The notes beneath the pieces were generated by a model, which was not told where the DNA came from, did no database searches, and saw nothing but the letters and a program-made list of their open reading frames with translations. Positions 35,773 through 44,969 of a stretch of DNA of 64,000 nt are shown here, piece by piece (the stretch's first letter is position 1; every line of letters begins with the position of its first letter). A program made the position numbers and the translations under genes. Origin of the DNA: Thermithiobacillus tepidarius DSM 3134 (GTDB lineage Bacteria; Pseudomonadota; Gammaproteobacteria; Acidithiobacillales; Thermithiobacillaceae); the NCBI RefSeq assembly GCF_000423825.1, contig NZ_AUIS01000013.1, positions 1 through 64,000 on the forward strand, written 5' to 3'.

Positions 35773-36609
35773 ATGACGGAACGCATTTTGGCCCTGCTCG
35801 CCCTCATCCTGGCTGTCACCGCGTATCTGGCCGGCGTGCAGCATGTCCGCGAGCTGCCGCGCCCCAAGGCCGCCGAAAGCACCCTCAGCGTCGCCGTGCC
35901 GCCGCTCCTGCAGGTGGCGCTGGCCGGCGGCGACCGTTATCTCGCGGCGAACATGGGCGTGTTCCGCGCCGTGGTGGCCGGCACGGATAAACTGGACCCC
36001 GCCGGCTACGCCGTGCTGGCCCGGGTACAGCAGGACGTCGCCAGGCTCAACCCGGCCCACGAGGACAACTACTACATCGCCCAATCCATCCTGCCCTGGA
36101 TGGGCCAGGTCGAGGCCGCCCAGGACATCCTCCGCCGCGCCGCCGGGGCCCGGCCGCGCGACTTCCTGCCGCCCTTTTTCCTGGGCTTCAACACCTTTTA
36201 CTTCCAGCACGAACCCATTGCCGCGGCCCGGGCGATGCGAGCCGCCGCCGACCGCGTCAGCGGCGAGCAGCGCCTCGCCCTGCTCAACATCTCGGCCAAG
36301 TATTACGAAAAAAGCGATGACCCGGCCTTCGCCATCGGCATGATCCGCGGCTTGGCCGAGAACAGCCGCAGCCCGGCCCTGCGCCAGTATCTGCAACTGC
36401 GCATCCAGCGCCTGGAAGGACTGCAGGCACTGCGCGCGGCGGCGGCGGAGTACCGCCGGCGCACCGGCCACCCGCTGCGCCGGCTGGACGATCTCGTGCA
36501 GGCACGCATCATGGATGCGCTGCCGCAGGATCCGCTGGGCCAGGGTTATATGCTCGACCCGGCGGGAGAGCCCGCGCTGGTCGCCTCGCCCCAAGCACGC
36601 CTCCAGTAG
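35773..36609 (+). CDS. Membrane-anchored tetratricopeptide-like protein of the pilin-ABC locus
   Basis: 278 residues. One N-terminal helix (ILALLALILAVTAYLAGV) anchors a periplasmic domain made of helix pairs (YAVLARVQQDVARLNPAHEDNYY, AAQDILRRAAGARP, EQRLALLNISAKYYEKSDDPAF), consistent with TPR-like repeats. A C-terminal part contains DALPQDPLGQGYMLDPAGEP, a motif seen in pilin-like and pseudopilin C-termini. No named family is recognised. The gene lies between the ABC permease and ATPase genes and probably acts with them. A REP element occupies its upstream gap. Confidence 0.6.
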   Translation: MTERILALLALILAVTAYLAGVQHVRELPRPKAAESTLSVAVPPLLQVALAGGDRYLAANMGVFRAVVAGTDKLDPAGYAVLARVQQDVARLNPAHEDNYYIAQSILPWMGQVEAAQDILRRAAGARPRDFLPPFFLGFNTFYFQHEPIAAARAMRAAADRVSGEQRLALLNISAKYYEKSDDPAFAIGMIRGLAENSRSPALRQYLQLRIQRLEGLQALRAAAAEYRRRTGHPLRRLDDLVQARIMDALPQDPLGQGYMLDPAGEPALVASPQARLQ

Positions 36610-36628
36610 CCACAACACGGAATACACC

Positions 36629-37576
36629 ATGTCCGAGCACGTCATCGAACTGGAAAAACTCAGCAAAGTCTACCGGGACAAACGCCTCAAGCCGGTGCAG
36701 GGATTGCAGGAGCTCAGTCTGCAGGTACGCGCGGGCGAGGCCTTCGGCTTCGCGGGTCCGAACGGCGCCGGCAAGAGCACCACCATCAAGATCCTCACGG
36801 GCATCCTGCGGCCGACCAGCGGCCATGCCCGCATCCACGGTTTGGACACCACCGACCACCGGGCCCGGCGCAAGCTGGGCTATGTGCCCGAAAACCCTTA
36901 TCTCTACGATTATCTGACGCCGCTGGAGATGCTGCGCATGGGCGCGCGCATGCGCGGCATGAAAGGCCGCGGGGTGACCAGCCACTGCATGGGTTGGCTG
37001 GAACGCTTCGGGCTGGGGGCGGTGGCGAAGAAGCGCATCCGCACCCTGAGCAAGGGCATGACCCAGCGCGTCGCCCTGGGCCACGCCATGGTGGGCAATC
37101 CCGAGCTCCTGATCCTCGACGAGCCTCTGTCCGGCCTGGACCCCATCTGGCGGCAGGAAGTGGTGGAAACACTGATCGCCTACCGCAATCAGGGCGGCAC
37201 CCTGTTCTTCTCGTCCCACGTCCTGACCGACGTGGAGCAGCTGGGCGACCGCTTCGGCATCATTCACCGGGGTCGCCTGCGCACCATCGGCTCGCCCACC
37301 GAGCTGCGCGGCGGCAGCAACGAGCAGATGATGATCGTCAGCCTGGGCACCTTCCCCGTCCCCGGCGCCCTGAGCCGTGCCAGCGGCGGCTGGGAGACCC
37401 AGGTCAAGGCGGATGCCCTCTGGAACAAGCTCCACGAGCTGGAGCAGGCCCAGCACCGCATCCTGGAGATCCGTCCGGTCGGCCTGCGCCTGGAACAAGC
37501 TTTCATGCGCTTCATCCAGGACGAGGACCTGAAGGACATCAGCCTGCAGAAGGCGGCTGCGGAACAGCCCCGCTAG
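36629..37576 (+). CDS. ABC transporter ATP-binding protein
   Basis: 315 residues. Walker A is GPNGAGKSTT, the Q-loop region is YVPENPYLYDYLTP, the signature is LSKGMTQRVALGHAM, Walker B is LLILDEPLSGLDP and the switch His is in SSHVLTDVE. It belongs to the CcmA/NatA-like group that pairs with ABC-2 permeases, here the permease at 34863. A C-terminal extension of about 90 residues follows the ATPase. It lies 19 bp after the tetratricopeptide-like gene and is probably the last gene of the pilin operon. Confidence 0.9.
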   Translation: MSEHVIELEKLSKVYRDKRLKPVQGLQELSLQVRAGEAFGFAGPNGAGKSTTIKILTGILRPTSGHARIHGLDTTDHRARRKLGYVPENPYLYDYLTPLEMLRMGARMRGMKGRGVTSHCMGWLERFGLGAVAKKRIRTLSKGMTQRVALGHAMVGNPELLILDEPLSGLDPIWRQEVVETLIAYRNQGGTLFFSSHVLTDVEQLGDRFGIIHRGRLRTIGSPTELRGGSNEQMMIVSLGTFPVPGALSRASGGWETQVKADALWNKLHELEQAQHRILEIRPVGLRLEQAFMRFIQDEDLKDISLQKAAAEQPR

Positions 37577-38014
37577 TCGACCGCTCCTGCCATGCCGGGC
37601 AGCAAGCTGCCCCAGCACAATGCCCGGCAAGCGCCAACAACCACCCGCACCCTGCTTCTCCCAGCGAGGCCTCGATCCGGGTTGAACTCGCGCGCTGTCC
37701 CGGCGGGGATGCGGGTTGGAGAACCGATTCGCGGCGACGGCCGGTCGGCAGCGGCCGGACTGCCCGAGCTGCATGAGCCGGGTCGGTACCGCGTTCCGCC
37801 GCAGGAGCGGCTTGCCCGCGATGGAAATGCAAGCGCCGCTATCTGGATCATGGGGCAGCCCACGCCTACCGCATCGGGCAGCAGCGAAACCCAAAGTTCA
37901 TGCCCAGGCATCATCCACGCTGGCCCTCACCCTGGCCTCTCCCGGAGGGAGAAGGCAGGCGGGGCGTGGACATGAGCTTAGTCACTAGAACAAATGGATA
38001 AGTTGACTGAAGCG
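37577..38014. other. Gene-free spacer with several repeat fragments
   Basis: About 440 bp between convergent genes. No coding sequence is convincing. It holds the REP-like copy at 37801-37822 and a palindromic TCTCCC-GGA-GGGAGA element within 37924-37954 whose flank CCCTCACCCTGGCC resembles dispersed proteobacterial repeats. Confidence 0.55.
37801..37822. repeat. REP-like palindrome, copy 2
   Basis: GCAGGAGCGG-CTTGCCCGCGAT is identical to copy 1 at 35696 except for one missing G in the centre. Confidence 0.7.
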
Positions 38015-38051
38015 GGCAGGTTGGGCTGAGCCTCGCGAAGCCCAACCTGCC
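38015..38051. repeat. 13-bp perfect inverted repeat at the O-ligase 3' end
   Basis: GGCAGGTTGGGCT and AGCCCAACCTGCC flank an 11-nt loop, ending 3 bp from the stop codon. The GGTTGGGCT core resembles palindromic repeats dispersed in many proteobacterial genomes. It could terminate transcription, though no T-run follows. Confidence 0.65.
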
Positions 38052-38053
38052 TG

Positions 38054-40051
38054 CTACCTTCCAACCCGTCCCTCACACTCCCCCGGCCTGGCCACCCGCC
38101 GCGCCAAAGCCGCCGCCTCCGGATTGCCCGGCAACTGCTTGAGCAACGCCGTCGCCATTTCCTGCGCCTCCGCCCGCCGGCCGAGCTGGCAGGCCACTTC
38201 GGCCACATTGAAGCGCAGCTGCGCCCGGTCGCGGGCGAAGAGCGGGCGGCTCACCCCCTCCTTCAGCAAGGCGTAGCCTTGCAAATTCTTCCCCTGGTTG
38301 AAATACAGCTGCGCCAGACTGAGGCGGACGTCCACATGCTGCGGATTGTATGCCAAGGCGGTGCGAAGCAGCCGTTCGGCCCGCTGGGCGGCCTGTCCCG
38401 GCGGGAGCAGGTCCTGGTGCTGCAGCAGCAGCTTGGCCTGTTCCAGCAGGTTGCCGGGTTGGCGAGGATTTCCCGTCAAAGCGGCCTGGTAGTCCTGCAA
38501 GGCGCTCGTCATCAGTGCCGGCTTGATGGCGTTCTTCGGCCCCAGATCCAGGTCTAGCAGTTTGGCATCCTGCTCCGCCAGATAAACGTGCGGCAAGGCG
38601 GCGGCGGGACGGAGCACGGCCATGGCCCCGGCGAGCCGGTAGCGCAGTTGCTCCTCGGGCATGCCCAGCACATGCGCCAAGCTGGCGGCGGCAGCGCTGT
38701 GCGCCGTGAACAACAGGGGGATGAGCCCGTCCAAGGCCAGGATCGCAGCGGGCCATGACAATGCGAGAAGCAGCGCTGTGCGCGCCATTGCCGGGCGGAT
38801 CTGCAGGCGCGGCAACAGCGGCCGGGTGGCCGGCGAGCCGGCATGCAGCTGATAGGCCCGGCCGAGCAGCAGGCCGGCCAGCAGGCTCAGGGGCAGGTTG
38901 AAGAAGATGAAGTTGACCACGGCGTGGGCGCTGATGCCCAGCACGCTCAAGTAGAGCCCGGCGGCCTCCACCCGCCGCGGATCATCGGGCCGGCTCCACT
39001 GCCGGTAGATCAGAAAGAGCAGCAGCAGCGGCAATGCCGCCAGGAACAGCAGATTGAGCGGTCCGCCCTCCTGCAGGAACTGCAGGTAATCGTTGTGGGC
39101 ATAGGTGCCGGCCGACTCCAGCTCCTTGGCGTCGCGGTAAGCCGGGTAGTAGATGAAGTAGCTGCCCAGCCCCGTGCCCAACAGCGGATGATCCTCGATG
39201 ATGTGCCAGGTGGAGCGCCACATGTCGAAGCGCGAGCCGACGGAACGGTCCTGCTCGATGTAATCGTCAGCCATGCGCGCCGAAAGCTGGCTGCCCGGCG
39301 CGAAAGCGGCGGAAATCGCGTTGGTGACGAGAAAGGTCGCCAGTGCCGCACCGAGCACGTAACCGGCCTTGCGCCGGAAGGCGGCCTGCCGTCGCACGGT
39401 CCACAGCGCCAGCGGGACGATCAGCAGCCAGGCAAGGGTGCCGCCGCGCGAAGAAGCGGCGAAGAAGGCGAAGAGCATGGCCGCCAGCAACGCCATGTAG
39501 CCAGCGCCGATCCAGTCGATCCGGCCGGCGGCGCCTCCTTCGGCCGCCCGCCGGTGCAGGAAAAACCGGACGAGAATGGGGAAGAACAGCAGGTTCAGGA
39601 AGGCGGCGTAGCTGTTCCAGTCCAGCAGAGGCCCGGTTGGGCGCGAGCCGGGCTGGACGGCGTACTGATAGAGCCCCCATCCTGCCAAGGCAGCGGCGCT
39701 CAGCACCAGCATGGGCCACAGGCGCGCCCAAGCCTCGTCGGGGTCCGGCATGAGCTGCCAGAGCAGATAGGCCAGCGGCAGGCTGCCGATGATCCAGAAG
39801 TAGAACCAGCTGGTATAAGGGGTGCTCGTCCACAGCAGGGTCGATCCGAGCCAGATCGCGTAAGCGAGCATGAACAGGGGAACCCCACCGCGCGGCAGGG
39901 GCAGCCCCTTGCCGTTGCGCCACCACAGGAGCAGCCCGCCCCAGAGCAGCAGCAGGAGCATGGACAGGGCCAGGAAGGGAATCTGCTGGCCATTGAAGGG
40001 CCAACTGGCCAAAAAGGCCAGGAACGGGAGAAAAACGAGCGTCAGCTGCAT
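38054..40051 (-). CDS. Wzy/PilO-type O-oligosaccharide ligase with TPR tail
   Basis: 665 residues. About twelve membrane helices fill the first 450 residues. The large periplasmic loop carries RFDMWRSTWHIIEDHPLLGTGLGSY and AHNDYLQFLQEGG, the signature of the Wzy_C (O-antigen ligase/pilin glycosyltransferase) family. Residues of about 540-660 form tetratricopeptide-like helices. Such enzymes transfer lipid-linked glycans to lipid A or pilin. Nearness to two pilin operons makes pilin glycosylation attractive but unproven. ATG 40051 is preferred because the longer frame runs into the upstream PP0621 gene. Confidence 0.8.
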   Translation of the reverse strand: MQLTLVFLPFLAFLASWPFNGQQIPFLALSMLLLLLWGGLLLWWRNGKGLPLPRGGVPLFMLAYAIWLGSTLLWTSTPYTSWFYFWIIGSLPLAYLLWQLMPDPDEAWARLWPMLVLSAAALAGWGLYQYAVQPGSRPTGPLLDWNSYAAFLNLLFFPILVRFFLHRRAAEGGAAGRIDWIGAGYMALLAAMLFAFFAASSRGGTLAWLLIVPLALWTVRRQAAFRRKAGYVLGAALATFLVTNAISAAFAPGSQLSARMADDYIEQDRSVGSRFDMWRSTWHIIEDHPLLGTGLGSYFIYYPAYRDAKELESAGTYAHNDYLQFLQEGGPLNLLFLAALPLLLLFLIYRQWSRPDDPRRVEAAGLYLSVLGISAHAVVNFIFFNLPLSLLAGLLLGRAYQLHAGSPATRPLLPRLQIRPAMARTALLLALSWPAAILALDGLIPLLFTAHSAAAASLAHVLGMPEEQLRYRLAGAMAVLRPAAALPHVYLAEQDAKLLDLDLGPKNAIKPALMTSALQDYQAALTGNPRQPGNLLEQAKLLLQHQDLLPPGQAAQRAERLLRTALAYNPQHVDVRLSLAQLYFNQGKNLQGYALLKEGVSRPLFARDRAQLRFNVAEVACQLGRRAEAQEMATALLKQLPGNPEAAALARRVARPGECEGRVGR

Positions 40052-40056
40052 GGGCT

Positions 40057-40281
40057 TCAGTCTTGGCGGGGCGCGTGTTCCGGGCAACGGTATTGGAGAT
40101 CGTCGGTGCCGAGCTGCGCGGCCTGGCTGCGGGGCAGGAAAACGCCGCACGTGCGGCATTGCACCATATCCTCGGGCTGCTTGCGCACGGGTTGCGCCAG
40201 TTCGGAGCGCGGCCGGCGCTGCAGGGCTTTGCCCCCCCGCCAGATCAGCCAGACGATCAGGATGGCCAGCAGGTATTTCAT
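40057..40281 (-). CDS. PP0621-family small membrane protein
   Basis: 74 residues. One N-terminal helix (MKYLLAILIVWLIWRGGKAL) is followed by a basic linker and a small metal-binding-like domain, MVQCRTCGVFLPRSQA...YRCPEH, with CxxC and a later Cys/His. This is the PP0621 family pattern, function unknown. It is usually found near pilR/pilS-type genes in other proteobacteria (general recollection). It ends five bases before the O-ligase start. Confidence 0.8.
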   Translation of the reverse strand: MKYLLAILIVWLIWRGGKALQRRPRSELAQPVRKQPEDMVQCRTCGVFLPRSQAAQLGTDDLQYRCPEHAPRQD

Positions 40282-40486
40282 GGCATCAGCCGCAAGCAAG
40301 GGCAAGAAACGGCCGACCTAGCCCGGAAGCAACGGGTTCCTGTGCCGTGAGAAGCCGCAAATCGTTCATTCTGCTTCCATTTTCATGCCGGCGCATGGCA
40401 GTCGGAGGCGGGTCGTTATCAGTTGTCCAATGTATCCCATATACTGAAGGAAGTCACGATCCCCGTCCGCTTCGGAGCCCGCCGGC

Positions 40487-41494
40487 ATGCGCGCCAAATT
40501 CGCTGTTTACGCCCTTCTCCTGCTTGCGCTGGCGGCGGCGGGGATTTTCGCTTACCAGCAAACCCGCATCACGGTGGCGGTGGCGCGTCCCAGCCGAGGG
40601 ACGGCGGTCGAAGCCGTCTACGCCACCGGCACCGTCGAGCCCGTGCGCTGGGCCAAGGTGAGCCCCAGGGTGGCGGGACGCATCGTGGCCGTCCTGGCCG
40701 CCGAGGGAGAGCGCGTGGCCCGCGGCACCGTACTTGCCCGCCTGGACGATCAGCAGGCGCGCGCCAACCTGGAGCAGCTGGCGGCCCGCGAGCGCTTCTT
40801 GCGCAACGAGGTGGCGCGCCTGGCGCCGCTGGCGCGGGAACAGTACGTCAGCCAGCAGGACTATGAGCGGGCCGTGAGCGAGCACCGGCAGGCGCAAGCG
40901 GCCCTCGCGGCGGCGCGGCAGCCTTTGGCGGACCTGATCCTGCGCTCCCCGCTCGATGGCGTCGTACTGCAGCGGGACGGCGAAGTCGGCGAGGTGGCGG
41001 ACACCAAGGACGTGCTCTTCTGGGTCGGGCAGGAGCGGCCGCTCCGGGTGACGGCGGAGGTCGACGAAGAGGACGTGCCGCTGGTGCGACCCGGCCAGCG
41101 CGCGCTCATCAAGGCCGACGCCTTCGCCGAGCGCAGCCTGGCGGGCCGGGTGCAGGAGATCACTCCCCGGGGCGACCCGGTGAACAAGAGCTACCGGGTG
41201 CGCATCGCCCTGCCCGACGATACCCCCCTGCGCATCGGCATGACCACCGAGGTCAACATCATCGTGCGCGAGCAGCGCGATGCATTGCTGGTGCCCAGCA
41301 GCGCGGTGGCCGACCGGCACGTCTGGGTCGTCCGGGACGGCAAGGCGCGGCGCGTGCCCGTGCGCACCGGCGTCGTGGGCGACAGCCGCACCGAAATCCA
41401 GGCGGGCCTGCGGGGCGACGAAACCGTGATCGTGCACCCGCCATCCGCGCTGCGCGACGGCGACGCAGTGCGCATCGCGCCACCGCGCACCTGA
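40487..41494 (+). CDS. HlyD/MacA-type periplasmic adaptor of an ABC exporter
   Basis: 335 residues. An N-terminal anchor (AVYALLLLALAAAGIFAY) is followed by lipoyl half ATGTVEPVRWAKVSPRVAGRIVAVLAAEGERV, a coiled hairpin, second half LILRSPLDGVVLQRDGEVGEV, and a barrel with RIGMTTEVNIIV. It starts an operon with the permease and ATPase, 7 bp before the next gene. The three-gene arrangement resembles DevBCA or a split MacAB system. The substrate is unknown, and no outer-membrane partner is adjacent. Confidence 0.87.
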   Translation: MRAKFAVYALLLLALAAAGIFAYQQTRITVAVARPSRGTAVEAVYATGTVEPVRWAKVSPRVAGRIVAVLAAEGERVARGTVLARLDDQQARANLEQLAARERFLRNEVARLAPLAREQYVSQQDYERAVSEHRQAQAALAAARQPLADLILRSPLDGVVLQRDGEVGEVADTKDVLFWVGQERPLRVTAEVDEEDVPLVRPGQRALIKADAFAERSLAGRVQEITPRGDPVNKSYRVRIALPDDTPLRIGMTTEVNIIVREQRDALLVPSSAVADRHVWVVRDGKARRVPVRTGVVGDSRTEIQAGLRGDETVIVHPPSALRDGDAVRIAPPRT

Positions 41495-41501
41495 GGCCGC
41501 C

Positions 41502-42746
41502 ATGCCGCTCATCCTCGACATCGCCCTGACCCACCTGCGCAACCGCAGGCGCCAGACCCTGGTGTCCATCCTCGGGGTGGCCCTGGGGGTGGGCTTTTTC
41601 ATCGCCATGGCGGCCCTGATGCAGGGCTTCCAACGCTACTTCATCGCCAAGGTGATCGACGTCTCGCCGCACATCATCGTCAAGGACGAATACCGGAGCC
41701 CACCCGTGCAGCCGCTGCAGCGGCTCTTCCCCGACGGCGCCATCGCCCTGCGCGGCCTCAAGCCCAAGGAGGAACTGCGCGGCATCCGCAATGCCGCGGC
41801 CATGGTGGACGCCCTGTCCCGCCTGCCGGGCGTGGCGGTGGCGCCGACCCTGCGCGGCCAGGTCTTCCTGCGCTACGGCAGCCGCGACGTCTCCGCCACC
41901 CTGGTGGGCATCGAGCCGGAACGCGAGCGCCGGGTCACCAATCTGGAGCGCGACCTGGTGGACGGCCGCCTGAGCGCTTTGTACAGCACGGCCAACGGCA
42001 TCATCCTGGGCGAAGGTCTGGCCGACAAGCTCGGCATCGGGCTGCACGATACCTTGTCGGTCATCTCGCCGGCCGGGGTGATCCTGCGCATGCAGGTGGC
42101 GGGCATCTTCCGCACCGGCATCACCACCCTCGACAACTTCGAGGCCTATGCGCTGCTCAAGAAATCCCAGATCCTGCAGGACCGGCCCAATGTGATCAAC
42201 CAGATCCGCCTGCGCCTGCGGGACGTGGGCCAGGCGCGCCGGCTGGCGGCCACCATCGAGTCCCGCTACGGCTACCGCAGCGAATCCTGGGAAGAAACCA
42301 ACAAGAACGTGCTCGGCATCTTCGTCATCCAGAACGCAGTCACCTACTCCTCCACCGGCGCCATCCTGGTGGTGGCCGCCTTCGGCATCTTCAACATCAT
42401 CTCCACCGTGATCCATGAAAAGACCCGCGACATTGCCATCCTCAAGTCCATCGGCCTGGCGGAAGGCGACATCCGCCGGATCTTCCTGCTGGAAGGGCTG
42501 GCCGTGGGCGTGGTGGGCACGCTCCTGGGCTGGCTGCTGGGCTACGGCCTGACGCTGCTGCTGTCCACCATCCACTTCACGCTGGAAGGCTTCATCAAAT
42601 CCGAGGGTTTCGTGCTCTATTACTCTTTCACCCACTATCTCATCGCCGGCGCCTTCGCCCTGGTGGCCGCCACCCTGGCCGCCTATCTGCCGGCACGCAA
42701 GGCCGCCCGGCTCAACCCGGTGGACATCATCCGGGGCGGCGCGTGA
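41502..42746 (+). CDS. ABC exporter permease (FtsX/MacB/DevC type)
   Basis: 414 residues. One N-terminal helix (RQTLVSILGVALGVGFFIAMAAL), a large periplasmic core domain (about 45-280) and a C-terminal FtsX-like triple helix (AILVVAAFGIFNIISTVIHEKTRDIAILKSIGL) are visible. This topology is that of mechanotransmitting permeases that work with adaptor proteins rather than transporting through their own pore. The stop overlaps the ATPase start as GTGA. Confidence 0.88.
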   Translation: MPLILDIALTHLRNRRRQTLVSILGVALGVGFFIAMAALMQGFQRYFIAKVIDVSPHIIVKDEYRSPPVQPLQRLFPDGAIALRGLKPKEELRGIRNAAAMVDALSRLPGVAVAPTLRGQVFLRYGSRDVSATLVGIEPERERRVTNLERDLVDGRLSALYSTANGIILGEGLADKLGIGLHDTLSVISPAGVILRMQVAGIFRTGITTLDNFEAYALLKKSQILQDRPNVINQIRLRLRDVGQARRLAATIESRYGYRSESWEETNKNVLGIFVIQNAVTYSSTGAILVVAAFGIFNIISTVIHEKTRDIAILKSIGLAEGDIRRIFLLEGLAVGVVGTLLGWLLGYGLTLLLSTIHFTLEGFIKSEGFVLYYSFTHYLIAGAFALVAATLAAYLPARKAARLNPVDIIRGGA

Positions 42747-43420
42747 GCGGAGTCCTGCTGGAAGCCCGCGGCGTCACCCGTGTCCTGCCAGGGCCGGTAC
42801 CGGTCACGCTGGTGGCCGACGTCGACCTGCGCATCGAGCACGGCGAGTTCGTGGCCATCACCGGTCCTTCCGGCTCCGGCAAGTCCTCCCTGCTCTATCT
42901 GCTCGGTCTGCTGGACGTGCCCAGCCGCGGCGCCATCTACCTGGAAGGCCGGGACACCTCCGCCCTGAACCGTACGGAATTGGCGGCGCTGCGCCTGCGC
43001 AAGCTGGGTTTCGTCTTCCAGTTCCATTTCCTGCTGCCCGAGTTCAGCGCCCTGGAAAACGTCTTGATCCCCATGCGCAAACTGGCGGCCCAGCCGGAAC
43101 GGGATATGCGGGCGCGCGCCGCGCGCCTCCTGGAAGAACTCGGCCTCGGCGCGGAGCTGCACAAAAAACCCGAGCAACTCTCCGGCGGCCAGCGCCAGCG
43201 CGTCGCCATCGCCCGCGCCCTGGCCAACGACCCCTTGCTCATCCTGGCGGACGAACCCACGGGCAACCTGGACAGCAAAAACGGTCAGATCGTCTTCGAC
43301 ATTTTCCAAAGACTGGTCCGGGACAATGGCCAGACCGTCATCACCGTCACCCACGACCCGCAGCTGTCGCAACAGACCCAGCGGCAGATCAGGCTGGTGG
43401 ACGGAAGGGTGGTGGAATAA
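42743..43420 (+). CDS. ABC exporter ATPase (LolD/MacB/DevA type)
   Basis: 225 residues from GTG 42743, coupled to the permease. Walker A is [10 protein letters not shown], the signature is [15 protein letters not shown], Walker B is [13 protein letters not shown] and the switch is TVTHDP. The short ATPase-only form and partner permease place it in the MacB/LolD/DevA group. Confidence 0.92.
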   Translation: MSGVLLEARGVTRVLPGPVPVTLVADVDLRIEHGEFVAITGPSGSGKSSLLYLLGLLDVPSRGAIYLEGRDTSALNRTELAALRLRKLGFVFQFHFLLPEFSALENVLIPMRKLAAQPERDMRARAARLLEELGLGAELHKKPEQLSGGQRQRVAIARALANDPLLILADEPTGNLDSKNGQIVFDIFQRLVRDNGQTVITVTHDPQLSQQTQRQIRLVDGRVVE

Positions 43421-43496
43421 CGTGCAAGAGCGAGGCGGCGGAGCGCCGAGGATCACTTTCGCGCCTTCGGCTGCACCGTGCGCCACCCGGCTTTCC

Positions 43497-44063
43497 TCAA
43501 AGCCCCATTTCCACCGTCACCACCTTGTTTGGCCCATAGCGCTCCAGCGTCGGCCAAGCCAGCGGCAGGCCATTGGCCTGCAGCCACTGATCCAGAGCGC
43601 GGTAGGCCTTGATCGGAGCGATGGCGGGATGGGCCTTGACCTGCACCATCACCACCCGGCGCCGCGGAATGTTGTCCACCTTCATGTCGGCAGGCACCGG
43701 CGTGTCCGGGGCCAGAAAGTAGCCGGCCCGCGCACGGCGCGCCCTTTCCGGCACCTGACGCGGATCATCGTAAAACACGCCCATGGGCCCGCCGTGCGGC
43801 ACCCGCGCCAGCTTCAGACTCTTTTCCAGATCCTGCAGCCGTTCATCCACTTGGTAGTAGCCGCCCTGAAAGGGCAGGTAAACGTAACGGTACGGACCGG
43901 TCTCCGTCACCGTGACGGTGGGCTTGGCGAAAATGCCCAAGAAATAAGCAATGACCAGCAGAGGGATGACGAACGCCAGCAAGGCGCCCAGCCAGCCGCT
44001 GGACCAATGTTTGGGGCCTGAGCCAATCCTTTCCTCGACTTGTTCTTCTTCCATCCTAGGCAT
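43497..44063 (-). CDS. Membrane-anchored GyrI-like domain protein
   Basis: 188 residues. A cytoplasmic acidic N-terminus, one helix (LGALLAFVIPLLVIAYFLGIF) and a periplasmic or extracytoplasmic domain with the GyrI/SOUL-like pattern (YRYVYLPFQGGYYQVDERLQDL, GVFYDDPRQVP, RALDQWLQANGLPL) are visible. Such domains bind small amphipathic molecules. Its ATG overlaps the ampD stop by 8 bp. The exact role is not known. Confidence 0.65.
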   Translation of the reverse strand: MPRMEEEQVEERIGSGPKHWSSGWLGALLAFVIPLLVIAYFLGIFAKPTVTVTETGPYRYVYLPFQGGYYQVDERLQDLEKSLKLARVPHGGPMGVFYDDPRQVPERARRARAGYFLAPDTPVPADMKVDNIPRRRVVMVQVKAHPAIAPIKAYRALDQWLQANGLPLAWPTLERYGPNKVVTVEMGL

Positions 44064-44613
44064 GCGTCAACAAACTCCTGAAAAGCTCCCAACGAAACTG
44101 CGGACCCGGGTCCCATTTGCGTCCGGGCGCCACGTCCTGATGACCGACGATGCGCGCGTCCGTGATGGCCGGATAGCGCTGCTGCAATTGCCGGCAGAGC
44201 CGGGCGCAGCGCAGGTACTGGGCACGGGTGAACGGATCACTTTCGGTCCCCTCCAGTTCGATCCCGATGCTGAAATCGTTGCAGTTCGAGCGTCCTTCCC
44301 AGAGCGACTGCCCGGCATGCCATGCGCGCGCCTCGGTGCTCACGAACTGGGTCAAGCGCCCGCGCCGGTCGATGAGGAAATGGGCGGACACCTGCAGCTC
44401 CTGGATTTCCCGGAAATACGGATGCACCGCCACGGGCAGTTCGTTGCGGAAGAAGCACTCCACGTAACCCTTGCCGAACTCCCCGGGCGGCAGGGAAATC
44501 GCGTGGATCACGATCAGATCGACTTCCGTGCCCGGCGGCCGTGCATTGTAATTGGGCGACGGCACCTGCCGGGCATGCCGGTGCCAGCCGGCGGCATCGA
44601 AACTGTCCCTCAT
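44056..44613 (-). CDS. ampD: 1,6-anhydro-N-acetylmuramyl-L-alanine amidase AmpD
   Basis: 185 residues of the amidase_2 family. The zinc ligands are His in LIVIHAISLP, His in GHQDVAPGRKWDPG and the Asp that follows; the Lys in GRKWDPG is the conserved catalytic residue. SPNYNARP opens the domain as in E. coli AmpD. It recycles cytoplasmic muropeptides. The ATG at 44613 overlaps the thioredoxin gene stop as ATGA, and the gene overlaps the GyrI-like gene, so these are one operon. Confidence 0.95.
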   Translation of the reverse strand: MRDSFDAAGWHRHARQVPSPNYNARPPGTEVDLIVIHAISLPPGEFGKGYVECFFRNELPVAVHPYFREIQELQVSAHFLIDRRGRLTQFVSTEARAWHAGQSLWEGRSNCNDFSIGIELEGTESDPFTRAQYLRCARLCRQLQQRYPAITDARIVGHQDVAPGRKWDPGPQFRWELFRSLLTHA

Positions 44614-44945
44614 GGCGGCTCCAGCGGCGGCAGGGCCAAGGCCTCCGTCACCGCTTGGTGCAATGCCGCTGGCCGGGCTTCGCAGACGATCGGGCGCCGG
44701 TAGTGGCCGTCCTGGAACAGAAACAGCGCCGGCAGATGGAAGACCTCGTACTCTCGCACCAAGCCCGGATTTTCCACGGCATCCACCTCCCACACCTGCA
44801 GGTCGTCGCGCAACATTTCGTACTCGCGCAGCAAGCCCTTGAAGGCGCGGCAACTGGCACAGGCGGGCGCGGTGAAGAGCAGCAGGACCATGCCGCGCTG
44901 CTCGCGCAGGCGGGCGTAGAATTCGAATTCGGAGATCTGTTCCAC
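44610..44945 (-). CDS. Thioredoxin-fold protein with CASC motif
   Basis: 111 residues, no signal peptide. The active site is FTAPACASCRAFK, with cis-Pro in VFHLPALFLFQDG. The motif CASC differs from the CGPC of general thioredoxins, so redox potential and partners may differ. It lies between sirB1-type and ampD genes with a 4-bp overlap to ampD. Confidence 0.85.
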   Translation of the reverse strand: MEQISEFEFYARLREQRGMVLLLFTAPACASCRAFKGLLREYEMLRDDLQVWEVDAVENPGLVREYEVFHLPALFLFQDGHYRRPIVCEARPAALHQAVTEALALPPLEPP

Positions 44946-44969
44946 GGTCGGGGGCTGAAGCAGTGGGAC

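Noticed and set aside
37577-38014. CRISPR-like or tandem repeat array
   Set aside because: The repeats are of different types and irregularly spaced; no repeat-spacer periodicity was seen here or elsewhere in the window.
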